Positions 45,897 to 56,338 of a stretch of 64,000 bases of DNA are shown piece by piece (position 1 is the first letter of the stretch; each line of letters starts with the position of its first letter). The position numbers were made by a program, and so were the translations under genes. Source of the DNA: an uncultured Pirellulaceae bacterium (GTDB lineage: Bacteria; Planctomycetota; Planctomycetia; Pirellulales; Pirellulaceae); contig CALKCK010000020.1 in the NCBI GenBank assembly GCA_938083195.1, positions 62,001 to 126,000 of the forward strand, in the 5' to 3' direction. The notes below the pieces were generated by a model, which was not told where the DNA came from, ran no database searches, and saw only the letters and a list, made by a program, of their open reading frames with translations.

Positions 45897-48647
45897 CTAG
45901 GAGCGAGGTTTGCCATTACTTATTTTTTCAACTCGCACAGCACAGACTTTATACTCACCCGTCCCCGTCACTTGATCACCAGCATCATTGGTCAAGAGAT
46001 TTGCCCGCGACTCTGAAAAATGCATTGGCATCCAAATACAACCTGGCCGCATACGCGGAGAAACCCAAACCTCCGCCTCAACCTCTCCACGACGGGACAA
46101 TACGCGAACGTTCTCGCCATGTTTCAATTCTAACTTCCTCGCATCGCTGCGGTGCATCTCAATAAAATTACTGCGTTGTTTAGCAACTGGCCCCGCATCG
46201 CGACGCGTCTGTGTCGCACTATTGTAATGGTAAAGCGTCCGGCCTGTTGAGAGCACCAGCGGGTATTCATTGTCCGGCAACTCCGCACTCGGGCGATAGG
46301 CAACCACTTGAAATGGAGCCCGACCAATCATCGGCCCATCTATATGCAAAGTCGGAGTCCCCGGGTGCGACTCATCGGGACAAGGCCATTGAAGACCTGA
46401 AACATTCTCCTCCAGTCGCTGGTGAGAAATACCCGCGATCTTCGGGGTGAGTGATGCGTACTCAGAAAATACCTCACCAGCATCCTTGTAGTCTGGCATG
46501 CGATAGCCTGCCGTTTGAGCTACGTCGCACAAAATCTTCCAATCTTCTCTAGCTTCCCCCGGTGGATTTACTGATTTTCGAACCCGCTGTACTCTTCGAT
46601 CGCTGTTGGTGAAAACACCATCTTTTTCGGCAAAGCAAGCCCCGGGCAGAATGACATCTGCGAACCGCGTCGTCTCATTGTGAAAGATCTCTTGACAAAC
46701 CACAAATTCGCAACGGTTCAGCCCCTCTTCAACTTTCGTTACATTCGGCTCGGAGATCACAATGTCCTCGCCCATCACATAGACAGCCTTAATGTTGCCA
46801 ACAGCCATCTCCTTCATCATGACGTTGAGATTTAAACCGTCATCAGGTGACAACGGAACGCCCCAGGCCTCTTCAAATTTCTCTCGAACTCCGGAATCGG
46901 TGACAGGCTGGTAACCTGGATAAAAAATTGGCGTCGCGCCAGCGTCATTGGCACCTTGAACATTGTTCTGGCCCCTCAATGGGTTCATACCGGCCGACCG
47001 CACGCCCAGATGGCCGGTCATCAGAACAAGATTTGCCAAACAATAGACATTATCGGTTCCGTGCGTATGCTCAGTAATCCCGAGAGTATAATAAATGCCG
47101 GCATGTTTAGTGGTTGCGTATAGACGCGCTGCACTTCGAATATCTTCCGCTGGAACCCCCGTAATTTCTTCCGCCTTTTCCGGCGTGTACTCTGCGACTT
47201 TGTCCGCCATCGCATCAAAACCATCTGTATTGGCTTCGATAAAAGACCGGTCGTGCAGGCCTTCATCAATAATCACATGCGCCATCGCGGACAACAACCA
47301 AACATCCGTACCTGGCTTAAGCTGCAAATGTAGATCTGCCATATCCGCCAACCAAATTTTGCGAGGATCCGCAACAATTAACTTGGCTCCTCTCTGTCGT
47401 GCCCGCTTCATTTCCATTGCGATAATCGGGTGTGCTTCGGTTGTATTTGAACCGATCACAAACATTAATTCTGAATCACGTATCTCATCGATCGAGTTAG
47501 TCATTGCACCCGCTCCGAACATTGTCACCAGACCGGCGACGGTGGGAGCATGTCAGGTAGCTGCACATTGATGAATATTGTTAGTTCCAAAAACAGCTCT
47601 CGACAACTTTTGCATTAAGTAATTTTCTTCACCAGTACACCGAGAGGATGAAATAAAACCGAGTGAGTCAGCTCCATACTTATCTTTCACAGCTTTCAAC
47701 CCACTCGCCGTAGCCGCCAACGCTTCCTCCCACGAAGCAGGGTGCAGATCTCCATCAGCTCCGCGGATTAATGGCGTGGTGATTCGATCTTCGTGGTGAA
47801 TAAAATCATAAGCAAACCTTCCTTTGACACAGAGGTTGCCATCATTCAAAGTCTCACCAGGCTCCGGGCTGGTGATCTTCACAACTCGATCGTTGTGAAC
47901 GTGCAAGTCAAGTTGACACCCAACGCCACAGAAATTACAAGTCGACCGAGTCACGTCCGTCCCAAGTGACACGAGATTTGTGGGTGCTTTTTTCTCAATC
48001 AAGGCACCCGTTGGACAGGTCGCAATGCAACCTCCACACAATTCACAGGTGGTATCAAGCAGTCCACGATTGCCCGCTGTGGCGATTGTCGTCTCGCCAC
48101 CACGATTGGAAAGCGTGATCGCATTAACAGCTTCGACCTCATCGCAATAACGGGTACAGCGAGCACACAAAATACACAGTTCTGGATTAAATTCGATGTA
48201 CGGATTCACATCCTCCGGACGACCTACACGAGGTGCGTCGACTGGCTGGAGAGGCAATGGTTCAATCGTTTTGCACAATTCCCGCAACTGATTGCCATTG
48301 CCAGTTTCCACGGGAAGCCCTGACTCATCCAACTGATGATCAGCCATGTACATGCTATAAAGAATCGTTCGATGTTTTTCTATCCGCCCCGATTCTGTTG
48401 TCACTTTCATATCTGGCTGTACTTTCCAGGCACACCCTGGCTGCAGCCTTCGCTGCCCCTCAACCTCAACCAAACAGACGCGACAAGCTCCGGCAGGCTC
48501 AAGCCTCGTGTCATGACAAAGCGTCGGGATCTCAATTCCCTCACGACGCGCAACATCGACGACCGTCTCTCCAGAGATCGCTCGGCAAGATTGGCCATTT
48601 ATCTCAATTGAAAAAGTCTCGACACGCTTTTGATTCGGATAATTCAT
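45897..48647 (-). CDS. fdhA: Formate dehydrogenase alpha subunit, selenocysteine-containing (in-frame TGA read through)
   Basis: The catalytic subunit oxidises formate to CO2 at a molybdenum or tungsten bis-MGD centre. Two adjacent ORFs are one gene: they share a frame, and the intervening TGA (47553-47555) sits where the family has its catalytic Sec/Cys, in CAAT-U-HAPTVAGL. I read it as Sec at residue 365 of 916, with translation starting at ATG 48647; a TTG at 48677 is less likely. From the N-terminus there is a NuoG-like 2Fe-2S domain (CHDTRLEPAGACRVC), ferredoxin-type clusters (CILCARCTRYC and CELCGGCIATCPTG), the Mo-domain cluster CNFCGVGC, and a C-terminal molybdopterin dinucleotide-binding part (STGRTLYHYNS, VRVLSRRGEV). 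It follows fdhB by 73 bp. Confidence 0.9.
47524..47540 (-). promoter_or_regulatory. Bacterial-type SECIS hairpin in fdhA
   Basis: Downstream of the TGA, on the minus strand, GUCGCC (rc of 47535-47540) pairs with GGUGAC (rc of 47524-47529), six pairs with one G-U. The loop is GGUCU (rc of 47530-47534), the same loop that SelB recognises in E. coli fdhF. The loop begins 18 nt after the TGA codon, the same offset as in E. coli fdhF from memory. The TGA is followed by C. Confidence 0.8.
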
Positions 48648-48700
48648 TGGCTCATTCGTGATTGCAGTTAAGTACAAACTGACTTAATTCTAGTGATGAA

Positions 48701-48734
48701 AATTCAATCTCTTATTTAATTCAATCTCTTGTTT
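48701..48734. repeat. 17-bp tandem duplication over the fdhB stop codon
   Basis: AATTCAATCTCTTATTT (48701-48717) and AATTCAATCTCTTGTTT (48718-48734) differ at one base. The fdhB stop (48721-48723) is inside the second copy. Confidence 0.88.
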
Positions 48735-50235
48735 TAAAGGCATCTGGAAAATGCTTCCGTGCCGACTCGAGTGGTTTTGCCGCCACCATCCCAAGGCCGC
48801 AGATGGATCCTTCCTCCATCTCCCAACCGACATCGTCCGTCATTTCTAACGTAACGGGATCGCCTAGCTGGATGTACTGGTCGACCTGCCGCCTAATGTA
48901 CTGCGTTCCAATTCGACAAGGCGCACACTGCCCGCAGCTCTCGCGTTCAAAAAACTCAAGCTGCCACGCTGCAGCTTTCGCCATATCAATTGTGTCGTTA
49001 ATCACGACGACGCCGGCACTCCCCAACATCGAACCCGCGTCCGCAAGGTGCTTGTAATCCAACGGCAACCCGCGTTCCGCAATTGGCAGAAATCCGGAAG
49101 ATGCCCCCCCTGGAGAGAATGCGATTGGATTTCCTACATACCCTCCAGCAGCATCGACCAATTCATCCAAGGAGACTCCCAACGGCAATTCATAGACCCC
49201 TGGCGCAACAACGTGACCCGAGATACAGTAGAGTTTACTTCCTGCTTCTGTTTTCCCCAAAGAACGAAACCAGTCTCCTCCTCGATGAATAATCGAGGGC
49301 ACACAAGCGATCGTTTCTACGTTATGAATCAGACTTGGCTTTCCTCGAAAACCCGACTCAGTAGGGTAGGGCGGTTTTAACCGGGGCATCCCTCGTTTCC
49401 CCTCCAACGATTCCAGCAGCGCCGTCTCTTCTCCACAAATATAAGCACCATGGCCTTTCACGATGGTAAACTCAAATCCCTGCAGCGCGTCTTTTGAGTC
49501 CTCAATTGCACGTTCAATCGCGCGATACTCGTTAGTATATTCACCCCGAATGTAAATATAAATCTCTTTCGCTTCAATCACCGCAGCTGCGATCGCAAGC
49601 CCCTCTAACATTTTGTGCGATTGTCGAAGAATTAGCTCTCGATCTTTGAACGTACCCGGCTCGGCTTCATCTGCATTGCAAATGACATAACGCTCAGTTT
49701 CGGCTTGCTGTCGAACAGACATCCACTTGAAATGCGCCGGGAACCCAGCACCGCCGCGCCCCTGAAGTCCCGATGATTCCAAGGCAGCAATCACCTCCGC
49801 GGGCCCCATCTCTTGCGCTTTTGCCAAAGCCGAATAAGTCAGATCGACCTCACCAGCAAGATTCATTGCCAATTCATTGGGGGGAGAAATACCCGTCCGA
49901 TGTTTAGCGTAAGTTACCAACTCCATTTCTTCGTCAAGCGAAGCTGGAGCTAAATCACATTGCCCAAGGCAACTTACTCGCTCAACCGTTTTTCCAGCAC
50001 CGGTAAGGTCATCCGCCAATGAGTCAGCGCCAAACATCTGGCACGTCAATCCGTCACATAGACGAATCCTTTTCCCTGGCTCGCGAAGCAGGGTATAAAA
50101 CAAGCCAGTTCCCCAGATATCTGCTTCAGGTATTCCGGTCTGCTGATGAACTTCTCTTACCGATTCCTCCGTTACTCCTCCCGCATGCTCAAGCAGCTCT
50201 ATAATTCTCTCACGATTGGCATTCGGTTTTTGCAT
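48721..50235 (-). CDS. fdhB: NAD-linked formate dehydrogenase beta subunit (NuoE-NuoF fusion type)
   Basis: The 504-residue protein passes electrons between the alpha subunit and NAD. Its first 130 residues are NuoE-like (thioredoxin-like 2Fe-2S domain; CDGLTCQMFG and SCLGQCDLAP hold the four Cys). The rest is NuoF-like: GLQGRGGAGFPAHFKW and CNADEAEPGTFKDRE bind FMN and NADH, and ESCGQCAPCRIGTQ holds the 4Fe-4S cluster Cys, closed by a late Cys in EGSICGLG. Together with fdhA this is a soluble NAD-dependent formate dehydrogenase. AGGA lies 6 nt before the ATG. It is the first gene of the operon. Confidence 0.92.
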   Translation of the reverse strand: MQKPNANRERIIELLEHAGGVTEESVREVHQQTGIPEADIWGTGLFYTLLREPGKRIRLCDGLTCQMFGADSLADDLTGAGKTVERVSCLGQCDLAPASLDEEMELVTYAKHRTGISPPNELAMNLAGEVDLTYSALAKAQEMGPAEVIAALESSGLQGRGGAGFPAHFKWMSVRQQAETERYVICNADEAEPGTFKDRELILRQSHKMLEGLAIAAAVIEAKEIYIYIRGEYTNEYRAIERAIEDSKDALQGFEFTIVKGHGAYICGEETALLESLEGKRGMPRLKPPYPTESGFRGKPSLIHNVETIACVPSIIHRGGDWFRSLGKTEAGSKLYCISGHVVAPGVYELPLGVSLDELVDAAGGYVGNPIAFSPGGASSGFLPIAERGLPLDYKHLADAGSMLGSAGVVVINDTIDMAKAAAWQLEFFERESCGQCAPCRIGTQYIRRQVDQYIQLGDPVTLEMTDDVGWEMEEGSICGLGMVAAKPLESARKHFPDAFKTRD

Positions 50236-50337
50236 ATCTAGTCCTGTAATAATGTTCTCTTTAGGATATAAGAATAACGCCTGTCATGCACCGCTAATTT
50301 GACGCAATAAATTCGATCACCGACGTGTTTTTCTCAA

Positions 50338-51471
50338 ATGGATGCTCTCTTGAATCGAAATATAAATAACTTCTCGCGAATCGTCATCAAAATTGGCTCG
50401 GCACTTTTGGTCGATCCCGAGCGCAATTTGCGTAAAACATGGCTCAATTCGCTAATCGATGACATTTCAAAACTCATCGAAGCTGGCAAAGAAGTTCTCA
50501 TTGTTTCGTCGGGGGCGGTTGCCCTCGGTCGAAGCCAACTCGGCTCTTTTCAAAAATCTGAACACCTTAAACTGGAAGAAAGCCAAGCCGCCGCCGCGAT
50601 CGGGCAAATCGAATTGAGCCGAGCCTATAACGAATCACTCAACCGCCATCGACTGTCCTGCGGACAAATCTTACTGACACTGGGAGATACCGAGACGCGG
50701 CGCCGGTATCTCAATGCAAGAGCCACGATAAACACACTGATTCAATCTAGCGTCATTCCAATCATCAATGAAAATGACTCAGTCGCTACCGCCGAAATTC
50801 GTTACGGTGACAATGACCGCCTTGCGGCCAGGGTAGCCTCCATGGTGAATGCTGACTTACTGATCCTTCTCTCGGATATTGATGGACTCTACTCACAACC
50901 CCCAACAGACAACCCTACTGCCAACCTTTTGGAATACGTCGAGGTAATCACGGCCGAAATTGAAAACATGGCTGGCGAATCCACCAATCAAAATTCCAGG
51001 GGAGGCATGAAAACAAAAATTGAAGCCGCAAAAATTGCGACGGCTTCCGGAACGACCATGGTGATCGGATCGGGCAAGCCTGACAATCCTATTACTAAAA
51101 TTGCAGAGGGAGCAAGGTCTACGTGGTTTGCACCTGCCCAAAATCCAGTCAATGATCGGAAAAAATGGATAGCTGGCGGACTTGAAGTTTCGGGTTTGAT
51201 TGTTGTCGATTCGGGAGCGATTGTTGCGCTGAAGTCTGACAAGAGTCTTTTGCCTGCTGGAGTGACTCAAATCACAGGAAATTTTTCTCGGGGTGATACA
51301 GTTGAAATCACCGATCTTGATGGGATTCGAATCGGACGAGGATTGGTCGAATACGATTCCGATGATGCTCGCAAGATTGCGGGACTGCAAACTACCGAAA
51401 TTCAATCGGTTCTACGCCAACCTATTCGCTCTACGATGATTCATCGTGACAACCTCGTTCTGACCCCCTGA
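50338..51471 (+). CDS. proB: Glutamate 5-kinase
   Basis: ProB phosphorylates glutamate in the first step of proline synthesis. The 377-residue protein has the amino-acid kinase domain (IVIKIGSALLV, IVSSGAVALGR, INENDSVATAEIRYGDNDRLAARVA, LILLSDIDGLY) and a C-terminal PUA domain from about residue 280 (GLIVVDSGAIVAL, then TQITGNFSRGDTVEI). It is divergent from fdhB and lies 190 bp before proA. Confidence 0.95.
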   Translation: MDALLNRNINNFSRIVIKIGSALLVDPERNLRKTWLNSLIDDISKLIEAGKEVLIVSSGAVALGRSQLGSFQKSEHLKLEESQAAAAIGQIELSRAYNESLNRHRLSCGQILLTLGDTETRRRYLNARATINTLIQSSVIPIINENDSVATAEIRYGDNDRLAARVASMVNADLLILLSDIDGLYSQPPTDNPTANLLEYVEVITAEIENMAGESTNQNSRGGMKTKIEAAKIATASGTTMVIGSGKPDNPITKIAEGARSTWFAPAQNPVNDRKKWIAGGLEVSGLIVVDSGAIVALKSDKSLLPAGVTQITGNFSRGDTVEITDLDGIRIGRGLVEYDSDDARKIAGLQTTEIQSVLRQPIRSTMIHRDNLVLTP

Positions 51472-51661
51472 TCCGGTTTCGGCGGTAGCCAAACTCATAG
51501 TCCACTGACGACATCGCACTGCCGTGATTAACTTCCACGCCGCAGTTCCCATTCCAGCCCTCAATAGCACTGCATTTCTGAATCTCTAGATTTACCGTAA
51601 GATAAGGACTGAATTAATATTCATTACTCGCGTTGAACTATTGCCGAACAGATAGACCGCT

Positions 51662-52924
51662 ATGAACATTGCTAAAACGATGGAAGAAATGGGCCAGACC
51701 GCGCGAGCGTCAGCAAGAATTCTGGCCACGACAGACGACCACGCCAAATCAACTGCAATCCGATCTGCTGCTCAAACAATTATCAAGCGTACCGATCAGA
51801 TTTTGATTGCCAATCGTCAGGATTTAGATGAGGCAGAAAAGGCAAATCTGTCTCCAGCCATGCTCGATCGCCTAAAACTATCCCCTGCACTAATAAACGG
51901 CATTGCCGCAGGGCTGGACACGATCGCTGAATTACCCAACCCAGTCGGGCAAGTAATTTCAACTTCGAAACGACCCAATGGACTGCGAATTGACCGTGTA
52001 CGCACGCCGCTAGGTGTCATTGGTGTAATTTACGAAAGTCGCCCCAATGTTACAGCCGACGCAGGGGCACTTTGCTTGAAATCCGGGAATGCTGTGATCC
52101 TTCGAGGCGGTAGCGATTCCTACCATTCCGCCAAAGCAATTCATGAATGCCTTTTGGAGGGCCTTCGCTCTGCTAATTTGCCGCCGGCCTCCATACAATT
52201 GGTTCCGACCACGGACCGCGCTGCGGTTGGGGAATTGCTAAAGGGCCTTAGCGGCAATCTTGACGTGGTCGTCCCCCGTGGCGGCAAAGGATTGGTTTCG
52301 CGCATACAAAAGGAATCTCGAGTCCCGGTCTTTGCTCACCTAGATGGCATTTGCCATCTCTATATCGATCAAGACGCGTCCCTTGAGATGGCCATTGAGA
52401 TTGTTCTCAATTCAAAAATGCGAAGACCCGGTATCTGCGGAGCAGCTGAAACACTGTTAATTGATACAGCATGGCCCGCTCAACATGTTCGGGCAATAGT
52501 CCAAAGTCTCCAGCAAGCGGGATGTGAAGTGCGTGCAGATGCCCTGATTCAAAAAAATGTAGAGGGTTGCCTTCCAGCGAGTGAGTCTGACTGGAACACC
52601 GAATACTTGGATTCGATCATCTCAGTCAAACTCATCAATGGAGTAGGGGAGGCGATCGAACATATCAACCAATACAGCTCCCACCATACCGAATCAATTA
52701 TTACCAACAATGACGAAACGGCATCTCGCTTCTTAAATCAAATTGATTCAGCAATTCTGATGCACAACGCATCAACCCAATTCGCAGACGGTGGAGAATT
52801 TGGGATGGGAGCAGAAATTGGAATTGCGACAGGCAAAATGCACGCCCGTGGCCCCGTTGGCGTTGAACAATTGACTTGTTTCAACTACCGCGTCTATGGT
52901 TCTGGACAAATCCGTCCCAGTTAA
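51662..52924 (+). CDS. proA: Gamma-glutamyl phosphate reductase
   Basis: ProA reduces gamma-glutamyl phosphate with NADPH, the second step of proline synthesis. The 420-residue protein has the ALDH-like fold with [30 protein letters not shown], the catalytic Cys259 in [10 protein letters not shown], and the C-terminal [11 protein letters not shown]. It follows proB; the 190-bp gap holds nothing that I recognise, so cotranscription is likely but not shown. Confidence 0.96.
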   Translation: MNIAKTMEEMGQTARASARILATTDDHAKSTAIRSAAQTIIKRTDQILIANRQDLDEAEKANLSPAMLDRLKLSPALINGIAAGLDTIAELPNPVGQVISTSKRPNGLRIDRVRTPLGVIGVIYESRPNVTADAGALCLKSGNAVILRGGSDSYHSAKAIHECLLEGLRSANLPPASIQLVPTTDRAAVGELLKGLSGNLDVVVPRGGKGLVSRIQKESRVPVFAHLDGICHLYIDQDASLEMAIEIVLNSKMRRPGICGAAETLLIDTAWPAQHVRAIVQSLQQAGCEVRADALIQKNVEGCLPASESDWNTEYLDSIISVKLINGVGEAIEHINQYSSHHTESIITNNDETASRFLNQIDSAILMHNASTQFADGGEFGMGAEIGIATGKMHARGPVGVEQLTCFNYRVYGSGQIRPS

Positions 52925-52929
52925 TTTGA

Positions 52930-53784
52930 TCAACCGATCTGATCTTCACCGGCGTAAACATTAAACCGCTCACTGGATGTAAATCCGATCAAAACCATTT
53001 TGAATTCTTTGGCCAATTCAACGGCAAGGCTGGACGGAGCGCCCACCGCCACTAGCACCGGAATTCTCGCTACCAGCGCTTTTTGCATTAATTCAAAACT
53101 CGCCCTTCCACTGACCACCAAAAGATGCCCGCTCAAAGACAGCTTACCTGGTTGCCCCGCTTGCGCGAGAATCTGTGAACCAATTAATTTGTCGACCGCA
53201 TTATGTCTCCCCACATCCTCACGGACCGAAAGAAGTTCACCCTTCAAATTAAATAACCCAGATGCGTGCAACCCACCGGTGACATCAAAAACGCCTTGTT
53301 GTTTACGCAGCATTTCGGGTAGTTGAAAAATCAATTCCGGATCAACTTTAAAAGACTCAATGATGGGCTTAACATGCTGGTTTCGCAGAGTTTCCAAACT
53401 CGCCTTGCCGCAAACCCCGCAGCTGGACGTCGCATAAAAATGCCGCTGAAATTTACCGGGGTCAAACTGAGCGCTTTCACTCAGTTCCACAAAAATCGTA
53501 TTCCCGACATCGGCGCCATCCGAAACTGGGCCGTCCGACTCAAATCCAATCAACTCACTGGGCGATTCAATAATCCCCTCGGATAACAAAAAACCGGCAG
53601 CCAGTTCAGGATCGTTCCCGGGTGTCCTCATCGTGATGGAGAGGTTTTTACTGCGTCGCTGCCCCGCAGCTCCGAATACAACTCGAATCTCCAACGGCTC
53701 TTCAACCGCAATACTATCGCAAAATCGCACAACCTGACCACGATGGAATTTCGAAATCTCAAATTCTTTGTTCTGCAATGCCAT
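52930..53784 (-). CDS. fdhD: Formate dehydrogenase accessory sulfurtransferase FdhD
   Basis: FdhD carries sulfur from a cysteine desulfurase to the bis-MGD cofactor, which formate dehydrogenase needs for activity. The 284-residue protein starts at ATG 53784. The sulfur-carrying Cys pair is Cys122/Cys125 in SSCGVCGKAS. MRTPGNDPELAAGFLLSEGII and HASGLFNLKGELLSVREDVGRHNAVDKLIG are diagnostic. It is convergent with proA (5 bp between stops) and lies in the same direction as the fdh operon about 2.7 kb upstream, in keeping with a role in activating FdhA. Confidence 0.95.
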   Translation of the reverse strand: MALQNKEFEISKFHRGQVVRFCDSIAVEEPLEIRVVFGAAGQRRSKNLSITMRTPGNDPELAAGFLLSEGIIESPSELIGFESDGPVSDGADVGNTIFVELSESAQFDPGKFQRHFYATSSCGVCGKASLETLRNQHVKPIIESFKVDPELIFQLPEMLRKQQGVFDVTGGLHASGLFNLKGELLSVREDVGRHNAVDKLIGSQILAQAGQPGKLSLSGHLLVVSGRASFELMQKALVARIPVLVAVGAPSSLAVELAKEFKMVLIGFTSSERFNVYAGEDQIG

Positions 53785-53887
53785 CAAATTTTCACTTTAT
53801 CAAAGTAATGTCACACTAACGACCCAGAACCAGAATCTAATAACTGTCAAAGAATTCTGAAATTTTTCGAATCGAATCACCATCGAT

Positions 53888-56080
53888 TCAATCTTCGCCG
53901 TCAACGTTTGCATCTGAACGGCCAACCCCATCAACCTCGGCGGGATTAATCGTTTTCGAATCCTCTAGATCCGCATTCATTTTTTTTATATCGATTCCGA
54001 CAGACCAATTCAACAACGCCGCAACACTTGAATAATCGTCGGTCCACTGAACGGGCACTAACCCCTTCGTCCAATGATTCTCTAAAGATTTTACTTTTTC
54101 TGACTTTTTAAAATCCTCATTTTTGGTCATTAATACCCAACGGGTTTTTAGCTTTCCGTCCGGTGAATGATAGTCAACCAAAATCGGAGTCAGACCATTC
54201 CTCAGGGAGTGGTCCAAAATCACCGGTTGTAAATCAATAAAACGATTCGTGATATGTGCAACCAAGACACCGTCTGGTTTGAGGCGATCTAAATAAATTT
54301 TAAAACATTCTGCAGTCAGTAAATGAATCGGAATCGAGTCGCTTGAAAACGCGTCAATAAATATCAGGTCGTAACGCTCACTCTTACCAGATTCCATCTC
54401 ATTCTGCAGTTGAAGTCGTCCGTCTCCAAGCTTAACTCGTGTCTCTCCTTTAGAACTTCTCAAAAAACTAAAATGGTTTTCTGCAATATCAACAACCATT
54501 GGGTTGATTTCATAAAAGACCATTCGATCTCCAGGCTCAAGCCAAGTCGCCATTGCTCCCGCACCTAGCCCCAAAACCGCAACGTTCAAACTATCATCAG
54601 AAATCTCACGATGTGATTCAAACGCTACACCAACTCCACTTTCAGGAACATAATAGCTAATATGCTCCATTTCTTTTTCAGCGCCAACTTTTTGACCGCC
54701 ATGCTCGACGCGCCCGTTAATGAACTGTCGATAGCCATCCTTTTCAACAACGGAAACTAGACCATATTCGTTTCGACCGCGAAAAATCAAACCCTCTTGA
54801 TAACTTGGATCGAGGAAATAGACGGCGCTCGAAAGAACGATAGCCAGCACCACAAATACCGACATTGCAGCGCCATACTTGAGAAACTTCAGACTCGGTG
54901 CGATTGGTTTTGATCGCTGCCCCGTGGGCCAGATTAGGGCACATAGAACCACGAGTAAACTTACAATTAACCCAACATGAAATTCTAAAAATCCCGTGAA
55001 AATCTGCGGCGCCAAAATGCAAACAAAAATTCCTCCGGCGGCGCCACCAAAGGCAACCACCAGATAAAAACCCGTCAGATAATCAGGCGGAGGTTTCGAG
55101 CGCTCTAGTTCACCATGACAGACCATGCTGGCTGAAAAACAAACCGTCGACAACGCAATGATTTGAAATGCCAAACCAGTGAAAAGACCAAGGTGCACCA
55201 GGCCAACCGCGACGATCGCACCGCCGACAACCAGAGGCATGAAAATCAAACGCTGATATATCGCCGGCCGGTCGAAACAAATAATGAACGACAGCAGGTA
55301 GAGGCTCAGCGGCAAAATCCAAAGGAATGGAATAGAGGCAACTTCTTGACACAACAGGTTTGTAGTTGCCAACAGAATAATGGACGCTGTGGCTGCTAAT
55401 ACAAACCATACCAGAGTAACCACCAAACCGGGTCGGCTTAGATTAAGACGCCGTTCTTGGAGGCTCTTCGCGTTAGCGTTCTCAGCCTCAGACCAATTTT
55501 TCAAATGAAGGGTCTGCCAACCACTCCAACAGCAGGTGATTGAAAAACAATAAAACCCAATCGTCCAGAACAGCGCCTGACTATTCATTGAAAAATACCT
55601 CTCTACAAGAAAGGGGTAAGTCACTAACGCCAAAATAGAACCCAAATTAGAAAGCGCGTAGAGTCGATAAGGGGATTGCCCTCGATGGGAACTCGATTGC
55701 CAAGCTTGAATTAATGGCCCCGTGCTTGAGAGCACAAAAAATGGAACACCAATCGTAAGTCCAAGTACACCGATGATACCCAGAGTTAAATTTTCACTTC
55801 CGCTTGGGCGAAGACTGTCTCCGGGGACCACCGAGAGAGTCGCCGCTGCGATTAGCAACAACCCAAGATGGAGCAGCCAAGTCGCTCGCGGAGAAGCAAA
55901 CCGCCGCATTAAATGGGCATAGAGATACCCAAGCAATAAAAGTGTCTGGAAAAACATCATGCATGTCGTCCAGACTGCCGCCGTGCCGCCGAACCAAGGC
56001 AAAATAAACCTTGCAATCATCGGCTGCACTTGAAACAGCAAAAATGCACTTAGAAAAATTGTCAGACAATACCGGAACAT
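53888..56080 (-). CDS. Fused membrane transporter-like / spermidine synthase-like protein
   Basis: The 730-residue protein has an N-terminal part with about 12 hydrophobic segments (residues 1-440) opening with FLLFQVQPMIARFILPWFGG, typical of fused MFS/spermidine-synthase proteins. The C-terminal domain (residues about 455-680) has the Rossmann methyltransferase fold of spermidine synthases: AVLGLGAGAMATWLEPGDRMVFYEINPMVV and YDLIFIDAFSSDSIPIHLLT. Such fusions are widespread, and a polyamine role is not proven. The acidic tail of about 35 residues has no match. Confidence 0.82.
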   Translation of the reverse strand: MFRYCLTIFLSAFLLFQVQPMIARFILPWFGGTAAVWTTCMMFFQTLLLLGYLYAHLMRRFASPRATWLLHLGLLLIAAATLSVVPGDSLRPSGSENLTLGIIGVLGLTIGVPFFVLSSTGPLIQAWQSSSHRGQSPYRLYALSNLGSILALVTYPFLVERYFSMNSQALFWTIGFYCFSITCCWSGWQTLHLKNWSEAENANAKSLQERRLNLSRPGLVVTLVWFVLAATASIILLATTNLLCQEVASIPFLWILPLSLYLLSFIICFDRPAIYQRLIFMPLVVGGAIVAVGLVHLGLFTGLAFQIIALSTVCFSASMVCHGELERSKPPPDYLTGFYLVVAFGGAAGGIFVCILAPQIFTGFLEFHVGLIVSLLVVLCALIWPTGQRSKPIAPSLKFLKYGAAMSVFVVLAIVLSSAVYFLDPSYQEGLIFRGRNEYGLVSVVEKDGYRQFINGRVEHGGQKVGAEKEMEHISYYVPESGVGVAFESHREISDDSLNVAVLGLGAGAMATWLEPGDRMVFYEINPMVVDIAENHFSFLRSSKGETRVKLGDGRLQLQNEMESGKSERYDLIFIDAFSSDSIPIHLLTAECFKIYLDRLKPDGVLVAHITNRFIDLQPVILDHSLRNGLTPILVDYHSPDGKLKTRWVLMTKNEDFKKSEKVKSLENHWTKGLVPVQWTDDYSSVAALLNWSVGIDIKKMNADLEDSKTINPAEVDGVGRSDANVDGED

Positions 56081-56338
56081 GGCTTAATCGTAAAGCTCTC
56101 GGCCATTCACCAAAAGATGGCTGTAAAACGAAATCTAGAAAATCTAGAAAGAATCGCTCCGAAAATTAGCCTCTGGAATGAGAGACCTAGACTGCCAATT
56201 AAATTCAGTTGGCCAACTTTCCAACTCTCGTTTTTCTGACTTAACGTTACCAACACGCACTGCGTTGTTTACCGTATTTCTAACCAACGCCAGTCCACGA
56301 CACTCCGAAATCGCAACTGGCGAAGGGAAAAATTCGAA

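Noticed and set aside
47553..47555. Premature stop or pseudogene in fdhA
   Set aside because: The frame is kept on both sides, the position is the family Sec/Cys site, and a SECIS-like hairpin follows, so recoding explains it better.
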